Source: Bugulina stolonifera
Taxonomy: Eukaryota; Bryozoa; Gymnolaemata; Cheilostomatida; Bugulidae
NCBI GenBank assembly: GCA_935421135.1
Contig: OW285187.1
Coordinates: 36,334,818-36,398,817 of the forward strand
DNA: 64,000 nt
Direction of reading: 5' to 3'
Positions within the stretch are counted from its first letter, which is position 1, and each line of letters starts with the position of its first letter. The notes under the pieces are model-generated. The model was not told where the DNA came from. It saw only the letters and a list, made by a program, of their open reading frames with translations, and ran no database searches. Of the stretch, positions 20,684 to 32,584 are shown one piece after another. Both the position numbers and the translations under genes were made by a program.

Positions 20684-23600
20684 TCACTGAGTCGTGCTGA
20701 CAGATGTTAGCCTTCTGTTCCACGCTTTATACACGATTATAGTGAGTAGAAATAGGACAGATGACGCTACGTACATTCCAGGAAATAATATTATCAGAGC
20801 ATCTACAATAATATAATACAGTATAATATAACACAATGTGTAATAGTAGTATGTAATGAGTGGTAATAGTGTATACATGGGAGTATCATTATATACTGTG
20901 GAGTTGTCTATCCCTGGTATAAGATTAAAAGGAAAGACAATTCCATGCGTGCAGTACACCGTTAGAATAGTGGACGAGTACTTACTGCGTAGCGCAACGT
21001 CAGCTCCGACGGTAGAGAATAGAGTCTTGAGAGGAGGAAGTAGAAGAGGAATATTACCTCCAATGTTAGTGATTATGAAGAGGTAGTAGCCGACAGACGC
21101 GCCTCTGATCCTCTCAGGTACTAACTCTAGCACGCAGGTTAGACACACCCCCACCCACATCTCACCTGTAGAATATTGGTTGAGAGCTCAGGCTAAATGT
21201 AGATTTCATGAATGTAACTATGAGCAACAGTAGGAATAGTATCATAACATACATTGTAGATCAGAGAGAGAGATACATGATGTACATGTGGATTATTGAT
21301 GTACAGTATTGCTTATCTATTCACAATGTACCGTAGCGGATATCTACATGTACTATGCTATGTCTCTACATGTACTATGCTATATATCTACATGTACTAT
21401 GCTATATATCTACATGTAATACGCTATTATATATACATGCACTATGCTATATATCTACATGTACTATGCTATATATCTACATGTAATACGCTATTATATC
21501 TACATGTACTATGCTATATATCTACATGTACTATGCTATATATCTACATGTAATACGCTATTATATCTACATGTACTATGCTATATATCTACATGTACTA
21601 TGCTATATATCTACATGTACTATGCTATATATCTACATGTACTATGCTATATATCTACATGTACTATGCTATATATCTACATGCACTATGCTATATATCT
21701 ACATGTACTATGCTATATATCTACATGTAATACGCTATTATATCTACATGTACTATGCTATATATCTACATGTACTATGCTATATATCTACATGTAATAC
21801 GCTATTATATCTACATGTACTATGCTATATATCTACATGTACTATGCTATATATCTACATGTACTATGCTATATATCTACATGTACTATGCTATATATCT
21901 ACATGTACTATGCTATATATCTACATGCACTATGCTATATATCTACATGTACTATGCTATATATCTACATGTAATACGCTATTATATCTACATGTACTAT
22001 GCTATATATCTACATGTACTATGCTATATATCTACATGTACTATGCTATATATCTACATGTAATACGCTATTATATCTACATGTACTATGCTATATATCT
22101 ACATGTACTATGCTATATATCTACATGTACTATGCTATATATCTACATGTACTATGCTATATATCTACATGTACTATGCTATATATCTACATGCACTATG
22201 CTATATATCTACATGTACTATGCTATATATCTACATGCACTATGCTTACCTATGATGTTAGAAGGTAACAACATGATGTAACAGGCTGGAGCTGGGAGTA
22301 GCAGGGCGAGTAGAGCAAACGGAGCAGCACATATCTACAGTAAAGGATAGATACCACCATTACCTCAGTCTACACTGTGAATGAGCAAATTACATCTAGA
22401 ACATGCCTCTCAGAAATCAAAGTATGCTTCTTCAAAATAAATTCAGAGGTTGTACCCTGTAGCAGTCATAGCCTGTGAGTGTGACATATACAATACTAGT
22501 ACAATATACTGGGGTCCTCTATCAGCTGTATATACTATATACATTTATATGTATGACAAAACTTTACCTGAAATACGCAAAAGAATTCGGCTGCGGTAAT
22601 AATACATGTTCACCTACATGCATGTAATTGTATAATAATCTACAGTTATGATATATAACTATATGTGTACCTGCAACACCATCAGTACAGCTATGATATA
22701 TAACACTATGTGTACCTGCGACACCATCAGTACAGCTATGATATATAACACTATGTGTACCTGCGACACCATCAGTACAGCTATGATATATAACAATATG
22801 TGTACCTGCAACACCATCAGTACAGCTATGATATATAACACTATGTGTACCTGCGACACCATCAGTACAGCTATGATATATAACAATATGTGTACCTGCA
22901 ACACCATCAGTACAGCTATGATATATAACAATATGTGTACCTGCAACACCATCAGTACAGCTATGATATATAACACTATGTGTACCTGCAACACCATCAG
23001 TACAGCTATGATATATAACAATATGTGTACCTGCGACACCATCAGTACAGCTATGATATATAACACTATGTGTACCTGCAACACCATCAGTACAGCTATG
23101 ATATATAACACTATGTGTACCTGCGACACCATCAGTACAGCTATGATATATAACACTATGTGTACCTGCGACACCATCAGTACAGCTATGATATATAACA
23201 ATATGTGTACCTGCAACACCATCAGTACAGCTATGATATATAACACTATGTGTACCTGCGACACCATCAGTACAGCTATGATATATAACAATATGTGTAC
23301 CTGCAACACCATCAGTACAGCTATGATATATAACAATATGTGTACCTGCAACACCATCAGTACAGCTATGATATATAACACTATGTGTACCTGCGACACC
23401 ATCAGTACAGCTATGATATATAACAATATGTGTACCTGCGACACCATCAGTACAGCTATGATATATAACACTATGTGTACCTGCAACACCATCAGTACAG
23501 CTATGATATATAACACTATGTGTACCTGCGACACCATCAGTACAGCTATGATATATAACAATATGTGTACCTGCAACACCATCAGTACAGTTATGATATA

Positions 23601-26600
23601 TAACACTATGTGTACCTGCAACACCATCAGTACAGCTATGATATATAACAATATGTGTACCTGCAACACCATCAGTACAGTTATGATATATAACACTATG
23701 TGTACCTGCGACACCATCAGTACAGCTATGATATATAACACTATGTGTACCTGCGACACCATCAGTACAGCTATGATATATAACAATATGTGTACCTGCA
23801 ACACCATCAGTACAGCTATGATATATAACACTATGTGTACCTGCGACACCATCAGTACAGCTATGATATATAACTATATGTGTACCTGCAACACCATCAG
23901 TACAGCTATGATATATAACAATATGTGTACCTGCAACACCATCAGTACAGCTATGATATATAACACTATGTGTACCTGCGACACCATCAGTACAGCTATG
24001 ATATATAACAATATGTGTACCTGCAACACCATCAGTACAGCTATGATATATAACAATATGTGTACCTGCAACACCATCAGTACAGCTATGATATATAACA
24101 CTATGTGTACCTGCAACACCATCAGTACAGCTATGATATATAACAATATGTGTACCTGCGACACCATCAGTACAGCTATGATATATAACACTATGTGTAC
24201 CTGCAACACCATCAGTACAGCTATGATATATAACACTATGTGTACCTGCGACACCATCAGTACAGCTATGATATATAACAATATGTGTACCTGCAACACC
24301 ATCAGTACAGTTATGATATATAACACTATGTGTACCTGCAACACCATCAGTACAGCTATGATATATAACAATATGTGTACCTGCAACACCATCAGTACAG
24401 TTATGATATATAACACTATGTGTACCTGCGACACCATCAGTACAGCTATGATATATAACACTATGTGTACCTGCGACACCATCAGTACAGCTATGATATA
24501 TAACAATATGTGTACCTGCAACACCATCAGTACAGCTATGATATATAACACTATGTGTACCTGCGACACCATCAGTACAGCTATGATATATAACTATATG
24601 TGTACCTGCAACACCATCAGTACAGCTATGATATATAACACTATGTGTACCTGCAACACCATCAGTACAGCTATGATATATAACACTATGTGTACCTGCG
24701 ACACCATCAGTACAGTTATGATATATAACAATATGTGTACCTGCAACACCATCAGTACAGTTATGATATATAACACTATGTGTACCTGCAACACCATCAG
24801 TACAGCTATGATATATAACACTATGTGTACCTGCGACACCATCAGTACAGCTATGATATATAACACTATGTGTACCTGCGACACCATCAGTACAGTTATG
24901 ATATATAACAATATGTGTACCTGCAACACCATCAGTACAGTTATGATATATAACACTATGTGTACCTGCAACACCATCAGTACAGCTATGATATATAACA
25001 ATATGTGTACCTGCAACACCATCAGTACAGCTATGATATATAACACTATGTGTACCTGCAACACCATCAGTACAGCTATGATATATAACACTATGTGTAC
25101 CTGCGACACCATCAGTACAGCTATGATATATAACAATATGTGTACCTGCAACACCATCAGTACAGCTATGATATATAACACTATGTGTACCTGCGACACC
25201 ATCAGTACAGCTATGATATATAACTATATGTGTACCTGCAACACCATCAGTACAGCTATGATATATAACACTATGTGTACCTGCAACACCATCAGTACAG
25301 CTATGATATATAACACTATGTGTACCTGCAACACCATCAGTACAGCTATGATATATAACACTATGTGTACCTGCGACACCATCAGTACAGCTATGATATA
25401 TAACAATATGTGTACCTGCAACACCATCAGTACAGCTATGATATATAACACTATGTGTACCTGCAACACCATCAGTACAGCTATGATATATAACACTATG
25501 TGTACCTGCGACACCATCAGTACAGCTATGATATATAACACTATGTGTACCTGCGACACCATCAGTACAGCTATGATATATAACAATATGTGTACCTGCG
25601 ACACCATCAGTACAGCTATGATATATAACAATATGTGTACCTGCGACACCATCAGTACAGCTATGATATATAACACTATGTGTACCTGCGACACCATCAG
25701 TACAGCTATGATATATAACACTATGTGTACCTGCGACACCATCAGTACAGCTATGATATATAACAATATGTGTACCTGCGACACCATCAGTACAGCTATG
25801 ATATATAACAATATGTGTACCTGCGACACCATCAGTACAGCTATGATATATAACAATATGTGTACCTGCGACACCATCAGTACAGCTATGATATATAACA
25901 ATATGTGTACCTGCGACACCATCAGTACAGCTATGATATATAACACTATGTGTACCTGCGACACCATCAGTACAGCTATGATATATAACACTATGTGTAC
26001 CTGCGACACCATCAGTACAGCTATGATATATAACACTATGTGTACCTGCGACACCATCAGTACAGCTATGATATATAACACTATGTGTACCTGCGACACC
26101 ATCAGTACAGCTATGATATATAACACTATGTGTACCTGCAACACCATCAGTACAGCTATGATATATAACAATATGTGTACCTGCAACACCATCAGTACAG
26201 TTATGATATATAACACTATGTGTACCTGCAACACCATCAGTACAGCTATGATATATAACAATATGTGTACCTGCGACACCATCAGTACAGCTATGATATA
26301 TAACACTATGTGTACCTGCGACACCATCAGTACAGCCATTCTAGCTGGGATTCCGCGCCCTTTTACCAGTCTGTCAGATATAAATCCCCCAAAGAACGCA
26401 CCAACTGACCCACCAACCAGAGGAATCCAACTCATGTATGTACCAATCTGTTCAGACGTCTGCTGTTGACTCTCAAAGAAGAGTTGAGTGTTCACCGCCC
26501 ATGTGTAACCACCTGTAACCACATGTAACCACCTGTACATACATGTAGTATGTGTATACAGTATAGCATAATAGTGTAGCCACCTGTAACCACCTGTAAC

Positions 26601-29600
26601 CACGTGTAACCACCTGTATATACATGTACATGTAGTATGTATATACAGTATAGTATAATAGTGTAACCACTTGTAACCACGTGTAACCACCTGCATATAC
26701 ATGTAGTACATAGTATAGAGAATCGTGTAACCACATGTAGAATATATAGTATAGTGGTTCGTGTAACCACCACATGTAACCACCTGCGTTTCTTATGGAA
26801 CCGGCCAAGCAGAGCATGAGTAGTGGAGGTGAAAGGAAGGCAAAGAATAATTCCTTCAATTTCTCACTCCAGCTCCTACAACACAAGCACACATTACTAG
26901 AGTCATACTAAAATACCAACATGGTATGACACGCTTGTAGGGACCAGTGGTCACTGGCAGTCTACTGCTCCAACTACATACAGACAATAAATACATGTAG
27001 GTACAGGCATGTGACCTATCTAGATATACATAGCATACGTCTACCATACTGTATCCACCACTCACAATGAGACTGGTTGAGGTTTGCCATCATCCAGTAG
27101 TGGACAGTCATCATCAGTATCATTACTAGAGGTGGCAGTGGTGGAGCTAGCTGGGGATTTCTCTTTAACAGTAAAGAATAGGAGGGCAGCTACAGGGGCA
27201 GCCAGCATTGCTGATATATAGAACACCCACCTCCACCCCTGGAATGGAAAACAGTTACAAGTATGTAGTATGTATAATGTATACGTACTCCACCCATGAT
27301 GTTATATATAAACTAGGCCTACATACATATATACGTACCCCACCCATGATGTTATATATAAACTACATACATATATACGTACCCCACCCATGATGTTATA
27401 TATGAACCAAGTACATATGTACATACATATATACGTACCCCACCCATGATGTTATATATAAACTAGGCCTACATACATATATACGTACCCCACCCATGAT
27501 GTTATATACAAACTAAGTACATATGTACATATATACGTACCCCACCCATGATGTTAGCTCCATACAAGAAGTTACCAAAGGCATATGACATACTGTAGCC
27601 GAAGTAGATACCAAAGTTATATATACCCATAGCACTTCCTCGCAATTCTGTGTCAAACATCTCCCCTATGATGACAGCAGCGAATGGGGTGCAGCCAGCC
27701 TCTCTGTGGTATTACAGCATCACAGTAAGCTTTCGCAGGATGACAACAACATTTAGCAGTTCTAAATAGTGTATGATTACAGTAATCACCTAATAGACAA
27801 TGTACTGCTACAATTTACTCACCCTATACCCAGCGTACTGATACAATACTCACACATGTCCAGTGTACTGATACAATACTTATTCTATGTCCTACACACA
27901 GTGTACCGATACAGTACTAACCCTATGCCCAGACCAAAGCGAGTGAGAGCTAACTGCCAGTATGTAGTGCATGCTCCACTCAGTGCAGTGAATACAGACC
28001 AGAGGATAAGAAAGAACGCCAGCAAGTTCTTCTTCTTGAATATGGCCGTCAGATATCCTGAAGAAATCGCAACAGAATGAACTTGAGAAATACAACAGCA
28101 TGATATCAAAGAGTGGTCAAGTACTTTACTCGATATGTAAGATGAAAACAGTCAGTGAAATAATACATAAAGTGTGTTCTCTGCTTTACTGTAGGGATAG
28201 CTTAGTAGAGGCCCATTGGATCTTAACTTGCGCCGGGAAATCTCTTATTCTAAAGGTCAGAGTGAATGAGTTTATGATCTCTACAGCGTGCAGTGCTACC
28301 CTCACCAGGTTATTCAGATAGCATATGCTCTGGCATTTCAACATTAGGTGTGTCCACCAGCGGGAGGGTCTATAATCCCCCCCCCCTTCTTCCACAGACG
28401 TGGCATCCACAGATCTACACTAAAGGGGTGGACACTGCCATTTGGTCTACACTAAAGAGTACGTACCTATGAATATACCACACAGAGTGTAGATAACTAT
28501 AAACACTGGACCAGCAATCAGTTGGTATTCAATGCCTTGTCCAGTGTAGTCCCATGTACATACACTCTCATTGACTTTAAAGTAGTCCATGTTGCTACAT
28601 CTACAACAGTACAGTAACACATTGAGTATTGAGAGTTACCTGCTCATGAATAGTAATATAGCTGAGATTCTATAACTGGATGTAATTATAAAGTATTCAC
28701 TAAACCTGAAAAAGCATTGTATCATTTCCTCACACACTGAATATACAATGTGATTACTGTACTATTTGGATTGGCTCATTTACTGACTCCAACTTATCCC
28801 ACATCAATGACAAGAGGTTGACAAAACTACGCATACATCGGAGCCAAGTCAAATAGAAGGAAGTCAAACTCTGCATGACTAACTCTGTACTTACTCAACT
28901 CTGTACTTACTCTAACTCTGTACTTACATGTACTCTAACTCAGTACTTACTCTAACTCTGTACTTACTCTAACTCTGTACTTACTCTAACTCTGTACTTG
29001 CTCTAACTCAGTACTTGCTCTAACTCTGTACTTGCTCTAACTCTGTACTTGCTCTAACTCTGTACTTGCTCTAACTCAGTACTTGCTCTAACTCTGTACT
29101 TGCTCTAACTCTGTACTTGCTCTAACTCAGTACTTGCTCTAACTCAGTACTTGCTCTAACTCTGTACTTACTCTAACTCTGTACTTACTCTAACTCTGTA
29201 CTTACTCTAACTCAGTACTTACTCTAACTCTGTACTTACTCTAACTCTGTACTTACTCTAACTCTGTACTTACTCTGATTCCTTTGTTATGTGGGAGCAG
29301 TACTTATCATCTCCTACTGAAGAGTTGAAGTAGCCAGCTCTCTCTAGACATCCTTTATCTCCGTACTTGATATCATGTGCCATATGCTTAGACATCACTG
29401 GCAGCAGATATCTGTATTATTATACACAATATGAATATAGATACAGTATACTAATCAATCATACACTGTATTACAGGACTTTATGAGCTGAAGATGGTCT
29501 CAACTAACTGTAATAGATATATTAGGGTTACACATACATACATGTAGCTTGGCATGTAGATAGACACTGGACAGTTACTAGACGGCTGTAGCTAACTGCC

Positions 29601-30017
29601 TTTGGCAAGTTCAATGGACTTTGATCAACCAGAAGACAATGATTAAGCAGTAAACACTAACAACAATCCTAATTACACTAATCACGTGAGTATGTTATAC
29701 CACTGAACACACTGACAGATGTAGTGCTGGTGTGCAACATCAAGTAATACTGGTACTATCAAGCTAGTACAAGTGCATTCAACATGGCTTACAGAGTACA
29801 GATGTAGCCTACTTTATCTAACTAGCTAAGTACATGTGTACTTCATATAACTAGCTAAGTACATGTGTACTTTATATAACAAGCTATGGTATGGTATGCA
29901 CCCTATATAACTCATTATTTACCTGTCCAGTTGATTGAGTAGGTAGGCTAGCAGGCACAGCGCCAACACATAACACTTGTATGGAGTCAGACTTCTCAGA
30001 AAATCTAGGAATGCCAT
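20684..30017 (-). CDS. Spinster-type MFS transporter, 11 exons
   Basis: Exons in transcript order: 30017-29923, 29411-29274, 28594-28467, 28057-27922, 27703-27541, 27238-27066, 26875-26784, 26512-26316, 22334-22250, 21165-20986, 20802-20684. All splice sites are GT-AG, phases match, and the 1506-bp total gives 501 aa. The protein starts MAFLDFLRSLTPYKCYV and ends NRRLTSVSTTQ. Twelve hydrophobic segments are expected. NQLDR ends TM1, and a large loop with CLERAGYF, NSS and NES glycosylation sites follows. RFGLGIGEAGCTPFAAVIIG (TM4-5 region) matches the RxxxGxGEA signature of Spinster/SLC63 proteins. The middle loop holds an acidic DDDCPLLDDG, a possible dileucine sorting signal for lysosomes. 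GGFISDRLVKG is the second-half MFS loop motif. Spinster proteins move sphingolipids, lysolipids or sugars; the substrate here is unknown. Introns are swollen by minisatellites. Confidence 0.88.
21340..22248 (-). repeat. 22-bp minisatellite with 244-bp higher-order period
   Basis: Units of CTACATGTACTATGCTATAT plus AT alternate with a variant TAATACGCTATTAT. A larger block repeats every 244 bp (at about 21511, 21755 and 21999). On the minus strand the array starts 4 bp inside the donor GTAAGCATAG of exon 22250-22334 and fills most of intron 21166-22249. Confidence 0.92.
22640..26335 (-). repeat. 45-bp minisatellite repeating an exon end plus splice donor, ~82 copies
   Basis: On the minus strand each unit contains GCTGTACTGATGGTGTCGCA then G|GTACACATA and ATGTTATATATCATA-type sequence. 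The first 20 bp are the last codons of exon 26316-26512 (encoding AVLMVSQ), followed by the intron start. Variable sites are TCGCAG/TTGCAG, ATAGTG/ATATTG and a C/T near GTACTG. A rare TAACTATATG variant recurs at 22656, 23871, 24591 and 25221, spaced 27, 16 and 14 units. The array fills intron 22335-26315 almost completely. Because 45 is a multiple of three, both strands show long open frames. Confidence 0.96.
26497..26790 (-). repeat. Intron built from GTGGTTACA repeats containing both splice sites
   Basis: Between exons 26784-26875 and 26316-26512 the intron (26513-26783) is made of degenerate copies of CAGGTGGTTACA with longer ~75-bp units. The donor (GCAG|GTGGTTACATG) and the first bases of the next exon (ACAG|GTGGTTACACATGG) are both copies of the same motif. 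Confidence 0.85.
27263..27560 (-). repeat. Minisatellite repeating an exon end plus splice donor, ~6 copies
   Basis: On the minus strand each 45-55-bp unit contains AACATCATGGGTGG, then G|GTACGTATATATG. The copy at 27541-27556 is the real end of exon 27541-27703 (encoding ANIMGG). The array fills intron 27239-27540 up to about 30 bp from the next acceptor. Confidence 0.9.
28885..29275 (-). repeat. 17-bp minisatellite of consensus splice donors, ~23 copies
   Basis: On the minus strand the unit is GTAAGTACAGAGTTAGA, with GTAAGTACTGAG and GCAAGTAC variants. The first copy is the real donor of exon 29274-29411 (AATCAGA|GTAAGTAC). Nearly every unit thus holds a textbook GA|GTAAGT 5' splice site, and the variants hold a GC-type donor. 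Confidence 0.93.
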
Positions 30018-32582
30018 CTCCAGATATTTCTCTCCTTTTACTACCTGTAAGATATTATAGCTACGTATAAACCTGTTAATTATATACACACTAGAAATTT
30101 AACACCGCATAGTAGTAGCCCTCCACTCTCCACTAATACCAAACTATTATAAAGTGCCACCTTTCATGACATCATTGAATAAAACATAAAAATGTACGAC
30201 TAAAACAAAAATACAGTACAATTCATGGGTATAGGTTGGAAAAATTCAGTGGAGAGGCAGAAAGTTTAACTTATTAGTAATTTTATAAAACTAAAATATC
30301 AATGTGACATATACAGTGCACATTATGGTAATAGCCAATAATAATGTTGTAAACGTCTAGCTGGAAGCAACAACTCGTGACTGAGATGGAATTGCTGGTG
30401 CAGCACTTGACCTAGAAACGTCTTTCAGCGGAATAGTATGAAATAGCCAATCAGAAGATAAAGCGGACATCTTAGAGCTACGATCACCCGCGAAACAAAA
30501 TGAATAATGCTCTTAATTTAAATAATTTTTTTAAAAATATTAGCAATATTTGCATTGTTGTTATTTTATTAAATTCGGTAAAGAGAAGTGTTCATCTTCG
30601 TTTTGGCTATGAATTTGATGTTTTAGACATTTTTCAAATTATGCAATTTAGGGTAGTTGACAGTGTTTATTGTTAGCCAATCACGTGCAACTATACACGT
30701 ATAAATGGCGATGTTCTGTGAAATAGATCAGAGTTGCTACCGCAATCAAGAACGACTTGTGACTGGAGGATAAGGAACAGTTACTACAGTGTCTACTCAA
30801 ATAGTTTATTAGCGAACAAATGGTAATCTTAGTGCAAGTTAGTGTTGGAATAACGTGATTATTCCAGACTTGGTGCAGCTTGGCTGGTTGAGAGGCTACC
30901 TGTGTGACTATCTCTTCAGTGCTGGTTAGAAACCAACCTTGCAACTCCCCTTTGGGACATGCCATAGCGCCTACTACTAGTCCAAAAGTACTTCTACCAG
31001 TTTGGTCAATGCATTATTGGTAACATCGCCAGTGAAATCTGCCATCGGCCCTCCTATTTAGTTGATCCATCGGGACTTCATCCACTTGGAACTATTCCAC
31101 TGAACCCACCTTGGGTCCATCTTTTCAAGACCTGCTATTGGTCCCATCTCGTCAGAGCCTGCTATTGGACCACCAACCTCTGAGACAGTCACAAAGATAG
31201 TGGAAGGAAAGATCAGACACTCAATGGTAATAGGCCTACCCTGTCCCAACAAATAAGCCCAATTTGGCGGTCCCGACGTTCCGCGATACAGTTTCCTGCC
31301 ATGCATGTATTGAGCTTTTAGATTGCTGAAAGACTAATATTGCGATGTCACGGCTTAACTATTGCGCTCTCTGTATTAAGATTTCATTTGTATAAGTAGG
31401 CTGCATATTCGGTACCACTGTTAAGAATATTATCTGATTGGCTGGAGGAACACCAATAGTAAGAGCGGATTTGTACACAAAGTAGCACAACTCCTTGCTT
31501 AATCCGAACCATGTTTGGAGACGGGGAAGGACAGTTTTTGGCCTGAGTGTCCGATCTTCCCTTCCATTATCTTTGACTGTCATCAAACTTCCTGCAAGTC
31601 GCCAACCTACTTTCGCTCTGGTGACAGCACTGTGTCCTACCTCTAACATGCAAGCTCAAAGTATTCCAAGCTTTCGAATCCCACTTGTCAGAAATTCTTT
31701 TCAATAGTATTGATATAATAATATATAATGATTGATTACATTATTATTATTATATAATTCTTGATTAATTAATAAAACAATATTATTATATTTTCATTTT
31801 CGTTTTGTGAAATCAAAATTACTATTACAATAATTATAATACTAATACGATATATTTATTATCTTATGAATGTTAAAATCAAATATAATATATAAAATAA
31901 CAATTATAAGTAATTACATTAATATATTTAAATCAAAATTTATATAAATTAATAATTATAATATAATATAAATATTATCAATCTTATCGACTTATGTATA
32001 TTTCCCTTCTTAGCTCTTTATACATTACTTGCAGATAACAATTAGGGTGTTTGATCGTCTCTACCAGTCACCAGAGAGCTCGTTCTTAGCGCATATTTTG
32101 CAATCTCTCCCAGCTCCTATTGTAATTGTAAGTAAGTTAGATTTTAGTTCTCAAATCAACGTTTTGTTCGTCTCGAAATGAAAGAAGTTGCATAACGCTC
32201 GTCATGTGACCGACTATCGGTTAGTTCTAGCTAAGGCTCCTTATAGCTTGATTTCAGTTGTAGTCGGCTTTCCTCACAAGCTCCTTTATTCCCATACATT
32301 TGTTGAAACACGAACAGACGCTACACTTTGACCTCTTCTTCATATCGCAGCAATAATGAATAAATAAAGATAGCGGAAAAGAATCATATCAAGACTGTTT
32401 TGGCGCAGGTGCGTTAAAACGCACGTAAATATTGTTGCTCAAGAGCTATAACAAATTATTACTTGCAGCATGTAACAACTCCGCGCTCAGAAACATTCAA
32501 TTGATTATCTATGTGTGGAAGAAACGTAGAATAACCTTTACCTATGGGCAGAAAGAAAACATAGAGGAAAATATTTTTGGTA
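30018..32582. other. Transporter upstream region and unassigned DNA
   Basis: About 30018-30500 should hold the transporter promoter. From 30680 to 31650 the DNA is less AT-rich and has three adjacent minus-strand frames (30681-30965, 31058-31306, 31359-31649), one with an internal GPIAG repeat. I recognise no family and see no shared splice logic. From 31700 to 31990 it is almost pure A+T. I found no transposon ends. Confidence 0.45.
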
Positions 32583-32584
32583 TA

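Noticed and set aside
22648..26469. A 1273-codon plus-strand open frame rich in MIYNTMCTCDTISTA units
   Set aside because: It is the 45-bp intronic minisatellite read through. The unit length is a multiple of three, and the opposite strand carries the real transporter exon and its splice donor.
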